Under the pieces are notes generated by a model. The model did not search any database, was not told the origin of the DNA, and worked only from the letters and a program-made list of their open reading frames with translations. Positions 42,191 through 51,143 of a stretch of 64,000 nt of DNA are shown in pieces; position 1 is the stretch's first letter, and each line of letters opens with the position of its first letter. The stretch is from DZBG01 sp049241565 (lineage in GTDB: Bacteria; Bdellovibrionota; Bacteriovoracia; Bacteriovoracales; Bacteriovoracaceae), in the NCBI GenBank assembly GCA_049241565.1, contig JBMLQL010000060.1, forward strand, positions 1-64,000, given 5' to 3'. Both the position numbers and the translations under genes were made by a program.

Positions 42191-44586
42191 TAAACACTGT
42201 TCCCTTTTAAGCAATAAGATTGAAGATCACAAAATAGACAGATATTCTTTTTACGTGGGGCTGCTAAAAACTTTTTCTCTTCATTCATGAAAGTCACGAT
42301 GGCCTCAAGATGCTTCATCGCTTGATCGATATCAGTCTGTACCTCATTTTCCATGAGCTTGGCCCCAGTAAATTTAGTCGCTTTTATTTTCTCAAAAGCG
42401 TCATCTCCCCAAACTAAAAGTTTCGACTTCTGGGGAGCTTCAAGAACGACATAACCCATAATGATCTGTGTAGGAGGTTTCTCCCATCTGCGACTCATCT
42501 CCAAAAGATATACCCATAACTGAAGAGACTCGAGGGCCTTCACCTCAGTAAAACTTGAGGCTGAAGCCGCTGAAGATTTAAAATCAAGAACGACTAATAA
42601 ATCGTCAGAATAATAAAAGCAGTCAATCTGCCCATTGAGTTTAAATTTTTCATTCCACTGAAAAGAGTCTTCAATTTTCCAATGAGGTTGGATTTCAAAT
42701 ACCGTCGCTAGCTGCTTTAAATAACCTAATCCATTTAAAGTTCTATGGTAGTACTGAATACTCCTCTCATGCTCAACTTCGGCAGAAAGCTGAAGTTGGT
42801 TTTTTGTTTTAAGAAGATTCATTTCTGATTTGATAAGTGACCACAAGAGAGCTTCATCAATTTCTGTGTGGGATTGCAGATAGAGCTCAATCATATGGTG
42901 AACAAATGTTCCTGCATCCATAGGATCAATATCTTGCTTTAAGCTCACACGTGGAAAGATTTTATCAATATACTGAAAATAAAATCTCTGGGGACAATCC
43001 ACATAGGTCTGAATCTTTGAGGCCGAGAAGCTAAAATTTTCAGGAAGGGTTTTTCCTATATATTTTTTGAGAACATCTTTGAGAGCAGTCTCTTTTGTAA
43101 GTTGATTTGAATCAAGATCAGTCCACTCCACGTTTTCAAAAAATCTTTTCCAGATCAATTGATGTTTTAAGAGTTCAGGAGGAAGAAAGATAGTGGTGTG
43201 ACCATCCATAAGTCTTAAAAACTCAGATCTTTTAATATTAAGCTCGAATTCTGGTCGTTTCACTGGTCCAATACTCATTAGCTCTTTTTCAATTTTTTCC
43301 GAGTAAAGAGGCTGCAAGCTCAAAGGCTCATCAAAACGCTCATCTAAAACAACTAATAAAGGAATCTCTGAGCTAATTTGATCTATTTGAGAAAGGTCAA
43401 AGACTTGTACAAGAGATTCTTCAGCGACAAGAGGGACGGTACTTAATCTAGGGGCATTGAGTCCGACCACATCATGAAGAATATGAAGAAAGAAGTCATT
43501 AACTTCCCAGGCCTCATCACTCAAGTCTTCAAGTTTTTTTAGGGCCTCAATATAGAGCTGAACGACTTTTAACTCTTTAGGACGACGCTCAGTTTTGGCC
43601 AATTTAAGTAACCAGTTTTTTAACTCGTGAGTGTGAGGAATTTCTTGGATTGCTGAAATTAAAACATCATGAAATTTTGAGCGTTCCATGAGTGTCCAAT
43701 CAATCGGAATTTTACAATTAAATCGATCTAACGGGATTAAGTGCAAATCATTAGGGGTCAGCTTGTTCACTCCGATGAGAATTTGCAACTTTTGATTGGG
43801 AAATTTTTCCACTCCACTTTTAATGGCAGCAGAAACAGTTCGAGTATTAATCCAGCGCCTATTGATGGTCACTTTACTTCTTTGAACGCCGACATCTGTT
43901 TCCCCGACCTTGTGATCCATTAGCCAACTTGGCCAATCAGAACGTTTCAATTGACCTTTGATTTGAGCAGGAAGAGGAATAATAATATTATGCCTAATAC
44001 TTAAGGCCTTGAGTAAATCGATTTGCTGACCATTGAGGTGACCAAATCCCCAAAAAATGAAATTCTTTTGTTTTCCCTCATAAAAATCTGCGGCACGAAG
44101 GTTTTCCGCCAGAGACTGAGTTAAGGCATGTTCATCCAAATATTGTAAGCTGTCTAAAAGTTGCCAAAAAAGTAGCACGGCTTTTTTAATTTTTTCATCG
44201 TATTCAGCTAGAACACTCTCCATCGCCACCAAATCAAGCGAGAAACTTCTAATCTCTGAAAAAATATTATACGCCATAATAAATTCTTCAAAACTGAGAT
44301 CAGGTGAGTATTTAGTTCGTAGGGCACCAAAGATAAGAACAAGATCAGCCTTGCGTTTGACTTTTTCTCCTAAACTTTTATCTGGGCATAAGGTCACAAG
44401 CTCAGACAGAAATTTTGCCATAGTAATTGAAGACACTTGAGTTTTAAGTGTTTCTTGAAGTTGCTCTCTAAGAGCATCAGTTTTAGATGGGCTTGGGGCA
44501 ACCCACACAGTATCTTCAGTCGCCCAAGTAGACGACATTTCTTCAATAAACTGTTGGGGCGCCCCGTAATAAACTAATTGCAACAT
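42190..44586 (-). CDS. addB: AddB-type nuclease subunit
   Basis: 798 residues. The N-terminal part is a helicase-like domain without a normal Walker A (APSPSKTDAL where GxxGxGKT would stand), the usual state in alpha-proteobacterial-type AddB proteins, which are inactive as helicase. The C-terminal nuclease has GQIDCFYY and VVLDFKSSAA (Asp, Asp-x-Lys) and four cysteines: YVDCPQRFYF upstream and CLFCDLQSYC at the end, an Fe-S staple. It is translationally coupled to addA. No clear ribosome site is seen before the ATG at 44586; a divergent hslO start lies 66 bases away. Confidence 0.88.
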   Translation of the reverse strand: MLQLVYYGAPQQFIEEMSSTWATEDTVWVAPSPSKTDALREQLQETLKTQVSSITMAKFLSELVTLCPDKSLGEKVKRKADLVLIFGALRTKYSPDLSFEEFIMAYNIFSEIRSFSLDLVAMESVLAEYDEKIKKAVLLFWQLLDSLQYLDEHALTQSLAENLRAADFYEGKQKNFIFWGFGHLNGQQIDLLKALSIRHNIIIPLPAQIKGQLKRSDWPSWLMDHKVGETDVGVQRSKVTINRRWINTRTVSAAIKSGVEKFPNQKLQILIGVNKLTPNDLHLIPLDRFNCKIPIDWTLMERSKFHDVLISAIQEIPHTHELKNWLLKLAKTERRPKELKVVQLYIEALKKLEDLSDEAWEVNDFFLHILHDVVGLNAPRLSTVPLVAEESLVQVFDLSQIDQISSEIPLLVVLDERFDEPLSLQPLYSEKIEKELMSIGPVKRPEFELNIKRSEFLRLMDGHTTIFLPPELLKHQLIWKRFFENVEWTDLDSNQLTKETALKDVLKKYIGKTLPENFSFSASKIQTYVDCPQRFYFQYIDKIFPRVSLKQDIDPMDAGTFVHHMIELYLQSHTEIDEALLWSLIKSEMNLLKTKNQLQLSAEVEHERSIQYYHRTLNGLGYLKQLATVFEIQPHWKIEDSFQWNEKFKLNGQIDCFYYSDDLLVVLDFKSSAASASSFTEVKALESLQLWVYLLEMSRRWEKPPTQIIMGYVVLEAPQKSKLLVWGDDAFEKIKATKFTGAKLMENEVQTDIDQAMKHLEAIVTFMNEEKKFLAAPRKKNICLFCDLQSYCLKGNSV

Positions 44587-44652
44587 AATCAGGAGTCATT
44601 CTATAACTTTTAGGGTAAAAAGGTCATCATTCAATCTTTAAGGTGAGATATT

Positions 44653-45483
44653 ATGTTAGAGGTAAGTCGACTTTACAGTTTCTTAGACCACAAAAATGGA
44701 TTCAATATTCATTTTCTTGAAGGGCAAAAATTCATTCACGATCTTGCCTTAATCCATCAAGTACAAGGAAGCGGTTTCGCCTATTTCAGAGATATCATTC
44801 TTGGCGTCATGCCAGCTATCTTTTTCCTCAAGCCAGGTGACAATTTAGGAATTTATATAGATTCAGAAGAACCTTATTTCAGACTAAAAATTGAAACAAA
44901 CTATAGTGGACACACAAGAACTCTCCTCCTTCCTGAGGAGTTTAACCAGTTTCCCATGAAGCTTACAGGTAAGGCCCGTGTCACAAAAAGTTTTGCTAAT
45001 GAGAAAAGTCCTTATACTTCAATTATTGATATGAATCAGCTTGAGACAAAAGAAGTTCTCAACCAAATTTTTACTCAATCATACCAAACAGACAGCGAAA
45101 TCATTGTGGCCAATATTTGTGACCAGAGCATGATGATCACAAAACTTCCGGCAATGAATGTCAATCTTCACAATAATGAATCCATCTCAAGAGATGCCTA
45201 TATTAAGACTAACCAACACTTCTTCAAAGACGTATTCGACAGTGCGCATACCGATATTGAAAAGATTGTTAAAACCTTTGAAGATCATGGTCTGGCGTAT
45301 CTTGGTAGCAGACAGATCAATTATTTCTGTCCATGCTCAAAAGAGAGAATGGTTCGTAATATTATTGGTCTTTATGGCACTGATACTCATGCTGCTCTCG
45401 ACGGCAAAGAGTTTCTAGAAGTGAAATGTGATTATTGTCACAAGGCTTACAAAATTTCAGAGGCTGATTTAAAAATGAATTAA
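44653..45483 (+). CDS. hslO: Redox-regulated chaperone Hsp33
   Basis: 276 residues. Hsp33 holds unfolding proteins under oxidative stress and is switched by release of zinc from four cysteines near the C-terminus: FCPCSKERM and, about 30 residues later, VKCDYCHKAYKI, giving CxC and CxxC as in the family. The N-terminal half carries the Hsp33 substrate-binding fold (GSGFAYFRDIILG). TAAGGTGAG precedes the ATG. It is a single gene; its end overlaps the convergent gene by four bases. Confidence 0.88.
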   Translation: MLEVSRLYSFLDHKNGFNIHFLEGQKFIHDLALIHQVQGSGFAYFRDIILGVMPAIFFLKPGDNLGIYIDSEEPYFRLKIETNYSGHTRTLLLPEEFNQFPMKLTGKARVTKSFANEKSPYTSIIDMNQLETKEVLNQIFTQSYQTDSEIIVANICDQSMMITKLPAMNVNLHNNESISRDAYIKTNQHFFKDVFDSAHTDIEKIVKTFEDHGLAYLGSRQINYFCPCSKERMVRNIIGLYGTDTHAALDGKEFLEVKCDYCHKAYKISEADLKMN

Positions 45484-46499
45484 TCCTTAAATGGATTAAT
45501 AAATTTAAATTCAAGTCCCTGCTGTTTGGGACCACTCAGAACTCTCTCAAGAAGAGAAGCTCCTTCATAAACGCCACAGAAATTTTCTGAACGTGCGCCG
45601 TAAGCAAAAACTGTATTCATGAGCTTTTGTCTTTTAACCATAGCTTTCGATCCATTTTTGTCAAAGTCATACCAATCAATACCCTGATCTGGAAAATCCA
45701 CAAGCATTGTTTCAGCTGTACTCACAAGAATAAGATCGCCTCTTTTTTTTGTATTGGCCTGAGCAATCGCGAGAGTTTTTTCAAGGTCTCTCAAAATTTC
45801 ACGAGCAAGAACAAAGTTTTTTTCTTTAAGGGCCTTCAAATAACTGAAGTCTCTGACAATAAAAATATTTTTAGGCGAGTTTCGCTGAAAACTATCATAA
45901 ATAGCCGCGTAATTGTTTGAAATAGAAGCTGAACATCCTCTTTCCTGGCAAGTACGATCGTAGGATACAACGTCTTCTTTGAGACTTATTGGCTCAACAT
46001 AATGGAAGGTTGAGGCATTGGCCGGAGCCTTACTCATCATCCACATGTGAAGATTTTTAAGAAACTCGGGCCCTTTCTCACAAGGAACAGCTGAGAGTAA
46101 ACTCTCCTTTGCATCGGCCTTAATTTCTAAAATTCCAGTTCGATAACCTGAAGGGGCCAGATAGCTCCAAACAGCTCTTAGTGACATATCTTCACAGCTA
46201 TTTTTAATATTCTTCTTCCCTACGACTTGAGACATAAACTCTGAACTTGCAGAATTCCTCATTTTTGAAAGAGAGTAATCCCAAGTTTTTCCAACACAAA
46301 GAGCATTCTCAAAAGAAGTCACTCCATTTTGAACTTGAGCAAATCTCAGCATTGAAAGATGTTCTTCCTCGAGACCAGCAATTTGGAACCAAACAATACG
46401 ATCAGGTTGTTGTCCAAATTCATGCTTTCTTAAATTAAGTGAAGTCACTTGAGCACAGCTTACAAAAAAAAGCAGACTGAATAACAACCACATCCTCAT
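45480..46499 (-). CDS. Lipoprotein, possibly alkaline-phosphatase-like
   Basis: 339 residues with lipobox FVSC (Cys15). The mature protein begins RIVWFQIAGL, followed by NALCVGKTWDYSL, and ends DQGIDWYDFDK with AYGARSENFCGVYE; these remind me of alkaline-phosphatase-superfamily lipoproteins in this group, but the metal-binding residues of that superfamily cannot be confirmed by eye. Several cysteines suggest disulphides. Its start overlaps the end of the membrane-protein gene by four bases (ATGA). Confidence 0.65.
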   Translation of the reverse strand: MRMWLLFSLLFFVSCAQVTSLNLRKHEFGQQPDRIVWFQIAGLEEEHLSMLRFAQVQNGVTSFENALCVGKTWDYSLSKMRNSASSEFMSQVVGKKNIKNSCEDMSLRAVWSYLAPSGYRTGILEIKADAKESLLSAVPCEKGPEFLKNLHMWMMSKAPANASTFHYVEPISLKEDVVSYDRTCQERGCSASISNNYAAIYDSFQRNSPKNIFIVRDFSYLKALKEKNFVLAREILRDLEKTLAIAQANTKKRGDLILVSTAETMLVDFPDQGIDWYDFDKNGSKAMVKRQKLMNTVFAYGARSENFCGVYEGASLLERVLSGPKQQGLEFKFINPFKD

Positions 46500-47119
46500 A
46501 CCCCGATCTCCTTGGCCTCATATTGTTCTAAATGGGCCGTCACACAAAATGTGTTTTGCAGTATAAAAAAATAAATTCCAGACCCCAATAATACCACCAT
46601 CAAATACCATGGGCGAAAAACTTCTGGAAGAAGTGGCGAAAGGCCGGTCATGGCCAGCAATAGAAAAAATTTAACAAATAGTCTTTTGTGATAACGAAAC
46701 TTCCCTACCTGAACAAAAAAGATAGTAAGAACTAACAAGAGAAAAAACCCGACTAGATAAGGCACCCATTGAGGCATAAAAGAAAGGGCGACCAAAGAGC
46801 CAATAATTGGAAATCGAGTCATGAGTCTTTGTTGAATCAAACTAAAATGACCGAGCTGAGAGACCATCTCCATAAACAGCCCTAGGGCCGGCCAGAGGAG
46901 AAAAACTGCTTTCCATCTCGTCCAAGTACTCATATCCATCAGATCTAGCTGTACTAAACTCGCCCCAATCCATAAGAGCGTCCAACTCAATGTGATTGAA
47001 TAGGCGAAAAACTTGAGAGGATGCTTCGGCAACCCAAACTGAATTAGCATTTTGCCAAACAAAAGTAGCGAGAAGAGACCTAAAACAAAACTAGGCCATA
47101 TAAGGAAAGAACTATCCAT
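46496..47119 (-). CDS. Multi-pass membrane protein, unknown
   Basis: 207 residues and about six membrane segments (roughly 8-25, 38-60, 70-88, 100-130, 145-165 and 170-190), with almost no soluble part. No family motif was recognised. It is coupled by a four-base overlap to the lipoprotein gene downstream, suggesting a joint role at the envelope. It is divergent from the EtfD-like gene. Confidence 0.68.
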   Translation of the reverse strand: MDSSFLIWPSFVLGLFSLLLFGKMLIQFGLPKHPLKFFAYSITLSWTLLWIGASLVQLDLMDMSTWTRWKAVFLLWPALGLFMEMVSQLGHFSLIQQRLMTRFPIIGSLVALSFMPQWVPYLVGFFLLLVLTIFFVQVGKFRYHKRLFVKFFLLLAMTGLSPLLPEVFRPWYLMVVLLGSGIYFFILQNTFCVTAHLEQYEAKEIGV

Positions 47120-47191
47120 CGTGCCATCCTATGATTAAAATATTAAACTGATTATATTCATTTTTTTACTAAGTCTTAATCACTTTTATTG

Positions 47192-47214
47192 CTGCACAGT
47201 GCAGTCCCAGGAGG
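47192..47214 (+). promoter_or_regulatory. 13-base palindrome followed by a strong ribosome site
   Basis: CTGCACAGTGCAG (47192-47204) is a perfect palindrome around a central A, five bases before AGGAGG (47209-47214). The palindrome could be an operator or a translation-control hairpin. The AGGAGG decides the start ATG at 47219 rather than the upstream TTG at 47189. Confidence 0.5.
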
Positions 47215-47218
47215 CCGA

Positions 47219-49228
47219 ATGGACATGAGCTTAGAAGCTACCCGCGAGATTATGTGGAACATCCCTGCGTGGATGAAGTACGCCATGTATTTCTGTTTAG
47301 CTTTGGCCACAGCCGCACTCGCTAAAGGTCTTTACCAAAAATACCTTTTCATCACTCAAGGTAAGGATTGGAAGCAAATTCTCCCAAAAAAATTAAATTG
47401 GGCGAATTTTCTAAAAACAATTTTTTTTCAAGGGAAAGTGACTCGTGATCCTTTTGTAGGGCTTTTCCATTCAATGATTTTTTACGGCTTCATTACTTTG
47501 TGGATTGCCACTGAATTTGTAGCTATTCATTATGATACCCCTTTCAAAGTTTTCCATGGACCAGTTTATATCGTGGTTTCTTTTTTAGCTGATATCGGTG
47601 GAGTATTCATTATCCTTGGATTAATGCTTGCTTACTATCGACGTTATATCAAAAAACCTGATTACCTCGCAGCAACGAAACCTAATAACGAAAAGTTCAT
47701 GTATTCTATGCTCCTTGCTCTCGTTCTCGTAGGATTTCTCCTTGAAGGAATTCGTATTTTCGGAACAGGAATGCCCGATGGAGAAGCCAAGTGGTCACCT
47801 GTAGGCTGGGCCATCGCTTCAGCATTTTCAAATTTCAGTTTAAGTGATGAAGTTTGGGCAATGACTTACAAAAGTCTGTGGTTCTTCCATATGGTGAATA
47901 CGATGGTGTTCGTCGCCAGCCTCGCTTATACAAAATTTTTCCATGTGATCGCTCTTCCAGTTAATGCTCTTCTTACTCCGGCCATGCGTGGAGCTGTTCT
48001 AAATCCTATGGATTTTAACAATGAAAATGCAGAAACTTTTGGTCTTGGTAAGTCTTCAGAACTAACAATGAAAGAGCGTCTCGACACTGAAGCTTGTGTT
48101 GAATGTGGTCGCTGTACAGTCGTTTGTCCGGCCAACCAAGCTGATAAGCCTCTTAACCCAAAAACAATTGTCACAAAGATGCGTGATGTTCTTGCTGCTA
48201 ATCCTGGACAAGAGATCAATCTTTGGGATGAAACAAATCCTATCTATGCTTCTAACGAGCTTGACTCATGTACGACATGTGGCGCCTGTATGGAGGAGTG
48301 TCCGGCCAATATTGAACACGTCCAATTAATCATGGATCTTAAACGTTATAAGGCCCTCACTCTTGGAGATCTTCCACCAGCGGCTGCTGATGCTGTTAAC
48401 AAAATTAAGACTCAAGGAAATCCTTGGGGTATTGCCCAAGACGATCGATTTAAGTGGGCAGATGGCTTAGATATTCCAGTGATTGAAGCTGGCAAAAAAG
48501 TAGACTATCTCTACTATGTGGGCTGTGCGGGCTCTTACGATGGTTCAAACCAGAAAGTTGTTAAAGATACAGTGGCCCTTCTTAAAAAAGCAGGGGTTTC
48601 TTTCGCGGTAATGGGGAAAACAGAAAAATGTAATGGAGATCCTGTTCGTCGTTTCGGAGATGAATACTCATTCTACGAGATTGCCATTGAAAATATCGCC
48701 AATATGAGACAATACGAATTTGGTAAAGTTGTGACTCATTGTCCACACTGTCTTCATACTATTGGAAAAGAATATGCCAAGTTCGAAGATGGTGTGTTTG
48801 AAACAGTTCACCATACTGAACTTTTGGCCGATCTTCTCCGTACAGGTAAGATCAAGGCCCTGAAAGAGGTTAAAGATCACTTAACATTCCATGACCCATG
48901 TTATCTAGGACGCCACCACGGCGAATACAATGCTCCACGTGATATTTTGACTTCAATTCCTGGTGTGACTCTTAAGGAAATGGAGAAAAATAAAGATAAA
49001 TCACTCTGCTGCGGAATGGGTGGTGGAAATATGTGGTACGAGCTTCCTGAAGGACAACACCTTGCTTTAAACCGTTTAGAACAAATCGGTGAAACTAAGG
49101 TGGAGAAACTTGCAACATCGTGCTCATATTGTATGATTAACTTTAATTCCTCTAAGGGAACAGTTAAAACAACTGAGGACTTACAAGTTGAAGATGTGGC
49201 CTCTATTCTCGCTAAATCAGCTCTCTAA
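47219..49228 (+). CDS. Membrane Fe-S/CCG oxidoreductase (EtfD-like)
   Basis: 669 residues. N-terminal: about five membrane segments (20-42, 80-104, 115-140, 160-182 and 218-240), with His residues that could hold b-type haem (NarI-like). Then two 4Fe-4S ferredoxin motifs, C293/C296/C299/C303 and C351/C354/C357/C361. The C-terminal heterodisulphide-reductase-like half has CCG motifs: YYVGCAGSYD with EKCNGDPVRR, and FHDPCYLGR with KSLCCGMGGG. This is the layout of EtfD-type proteins, which pass electrons from electron-transfer flavoprotein (fatty-acid or amino-acid oxidation) to quinone. No acyl-CoA dehydrogenase or etf gene is next to it. The first two downstream genes overlap its end. Confidence 0.9.
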   Translation: MDMSLEATREIMWNIPAWMKYAMYFCLALATAALAKGLYQKYLFITQGKDWKQILPKKLNWANFLKTIFFQGKVTRDPFVGLFHSMIFYGFITLWIATEFVAIHYDTPFKVFHGPVYIVVSFLADIGGVFIILGLMLAYYRRYIKKPDYLAATKPNNEKFMYSMLLALVLVGFLLEGIRIFGTGMPDGEAKWSPVGWAIASAFSNFSLSDEVWAMTYKSLWFFHMVNTMVFVASLAYTKFFHVIALPVNALLTPAMRGAVLNPMDFNNENAETFGLGKSSELTMKERLDTEACVECGRCTVVCPANQADKPLNPKTIVTKMRDVLAANPGQEINLWDETNPIYASNELDSCTTCGACMEECPANIEHVQLIMDLKRYKALTLGDLPPAAADAVNKIKTQGNPWGIAQDDRFKWADGLDIPVIEAGKKVDYLYYVGCAGSYDGSNQKVVKDTVALLKKAGVSFAVMGKTEKCNGDPVRRFGDEYSFYEIAIENIANMRQYEFGKVVTHCPHCLHTIGKEYAKFEDGVFETVHHTELLADLLRTGKIKALKEVKDHLTFHDPCYLGRHHGEYNAPRDILTSIPGVTLKEMEKNKDKSLCCGMGGGNMWYELPEGQHLALNRLEQIGETKVEKLATSCSYCMINFNSSKGTVKTTEDLQVEDVASILAKSAL

Positions 49229-51143
49229 AATAACAGGTGCAGCCTTTCTAGGGCTGCACCTTCTTTCTCTACATGCTCATGCCCAAACTTTAAATGCCCC
49301 CCTAGATGTTAAGGCCCAAGACCTAAAGTATCCTGGTATGTTTCAAACTTTTGAAGAACTCATCAAAATCGATGAGCAAAAGTACACAAACAAAGGAAAG
49401 CTTCTAAGTCGCAATATTAAAACACTTAAAGATCTGAGTGATGTTCAGAAATTGGATCTGGATCCAGATTTTCTTAATTCACTTATTCTCCACTCAGATC
49501 CTGGTTTTCTGAAGCTTGGCTCACGTAATAAATGTTTTCTTTATGATTTAATCATTACTGATCTTCTTAAAGGAGCCAATGGAAAATTTACTGATGTCTA
49601 TGTGACGTATATCAATAAGGCCGGGGAGCGCGAATCGGCCCAGGTAAGTAAGAAAGATTTTTTAAATAAAGTTGTTCTCACGGACTGCCCTGAAACTCAA
49701 AAAATGATTAATCTCTTTCAAGTTAAAAATCTAGAAAGTGTCCTTAATCAAACTTCATTCACGATGCCAGTTAATCGTGATCAGTGCCATAATCTACTGC
49801 TTGAGTGGTTATCATCACCAAAAACAGCTTATCTTTGCCAATTGAACCAAGTTCTTGAGGATTCAAAAAAACCCAATACATTAAAAGACCTCAAAGAAGC
49901 TGCGGCAAGATCAAGTCTGGCCAAAATTCTTGAAAAGAAACTCAATATATCGCAAAAGGATTACCTCTCTCATCTTTGTAACCATCTCGACGATGAAGAG
50001 CTTTTCTGCGATGAGTTTTTAAGTGTTTCATTTTGGTCAAAAGTTCTCGCAGGAACCAAAAGCGATATTTATTTACGGTCACTTTGTTCTAACATGCCGA
50101 CCACAGGGGCCATTTCAGTGGCAAGTATAAAAACATGTCTCAATGAGCTCAAGCGAAATCCTGAAAAATGCCTCTTCCCAGCCGCCGGTCAAACAGGACT
50201 TCTCCCACAGATGGACTGTGAGCAGCTCTCTAAAGCATTAAACTACTCTTCTCTTAATTCTGATTACAGAGATTGTGCTGGTAATAATGACCAGCAAGCG
50301 GTGACAAATCTCTCACGTCTTTACCGTCATTTTGAACCTGTCCCTGAAGCAGAAGTTCAAGGGCCATGCTCAGTCAGGGCCTCATCAGCTGCTTTTGATT
50401 TTATTAAAAGATTTGAAACGGAAGAGACTTGGTCTCTTCAGACTTGTTACGATGATCGACTCAATCAAAAAGAAGTTTGTCTTAAAACAATTATGGGGAG
50501 CTACCCTAATAAACCTGAGTCTATTACCAATGTGGTAGCGACGATCCTAAAAAATACAAGAGGTGCTGATCGAAACACCACTTGCTCAATGGTCACTCAG
50601 GCCAGTTTTAATCCCAATATATTAGAGTTCAAAACAGGATGCTTTATTGTTTATAGGCCTGAGTCTTGTTACTCATCTCGCTGTGACTTTAAAGTTGTTT
50701 ATAACGACCGTGACATCACTTTTATCAAACAAAAAAACAAAATTACGTTTAATTATTTTCCTCTTAATATTCAAGAAGAGAGATTTTCACAAAGCTATAT
50801 TATTACTCACGATTATAAGAAAGGTGGAGTCTCTATAAGTAATCTCACTAAGATGAAAGATTTCTTCAAAAAACATCCGAAAGGTATTGTTCACGGAGTA
50901 ACCTGCGCTGAAGAACTACTTCCTTCATACTTTGCCACTCACGCTCTTAATCAATGCTCAGTTCTTCCCATCATTATTGATGGAATCGTCGAAGAAGAAG
51001 GATCAATGATTCTTGTCGTGAGGACAGGAGCGGATTCACTTCAGGCCCCTCGCCTCATTAATTGGAGTCAGGTTTTTTCAGGTATTAAATCTTATCAGGC
51101 CCGACACCCGATACGATTATGGACGTTAAATGGCATTTATTAA
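49188..51143 (+). CDS. Secreted protein of unknown function, TTG or ATG start
   Basis: About 650 residues with a signal peptide ending HAHA-Q around residue 32. The mature protein is Lys-, Asp- and Cys-rich (about two dozen cysteines spread over the length), without a recognised domain. The frame begins at TTG 49188, with GAGG nine bases upstream; ATG at 49194 is the alternative. Either start lies inside the preceding oxidoreductase gene, whose terminator-like hairpin falls within this gene's signal-peptide codons. Its own end overlaps the next gene by 14 bases. A triplet of exported unknown proteins follows the same pattern. Confidence 0.75.
   Translation: MKMWPLFSLNQLSKITGAAFLGLHLLSLHAHAQTLNAPLDVKAQDLKYPGMFQTFEELIKIDEQKYTNKGKLLSRNIKTLKDLSDVQKLDLDPDFLNSLILHSDPGFLKLGSRNKCFLYDLIITDLLKGANGKFTDVYVTYINKAGERESAQVSKKDFLNKVVLTDCPETQKMINLFQVKNLESVLNQTSFTMPVNRDQCHNLLLEWLSSPKTAYLCQLNQVLEDSKKPNTLKDLKEAAARSSLAKILEKKLNISQKDYLSHLCNHLDDEELFCDEFLSVSFWSKVLAGTKSDIYLRSLCSNMPTTGAISVASIKTCLNELKRNPEKCLFPAAGQTGLLPQMDCEQLSKALNYSSLNSDYRDCAGNNDQQAVTNLSRLYRHFEPVPEAEVQGPCSVRASSAAFDFIKRFETEETWSLQTCYDDRLNQKEVCLKTIMGSYPNKPESITNVVATILKNTRGADRNTTCSMVTQASFNPNILEFKTGCFIVYRPESCYSSRCDFKVVYNDRDITFIKQKNKITFNYFPLNIQEERFSQSYIITHDYKKGGVSISNLTKMKDFFKKHPKGIVHGVTCAEELLPSYFATHALNQCSVLPIIIDGIVEEEGSMILVVRTGADSLQAPRLINWSQVFSGIKSYQARHPIRLWTLNGIY
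49236..49266 (+). terminator. Terminator-like hairpin inside a signal-peptide region
   Basis: GGTGCAGCC (49236-49244), loop TTTCTAG, GGCTGCACC (49252-49260), then TTCTTTC. A nine-pair perfect stem with a T-rich tail begins eight bases after the oxidoreductase stop, but the downstream gene is already being translated here, so it may act as an attenuator. Confidence 0.6.

Noticed and set aside
47095..47119. TGGCACG on the minus strand next to the start of the membrane-protein gene, like a sigma-54 -24 element
   Set aside because: The -12 GC is missing at the right distance, and the element lies across the start codon, so it cannot serve that gene.
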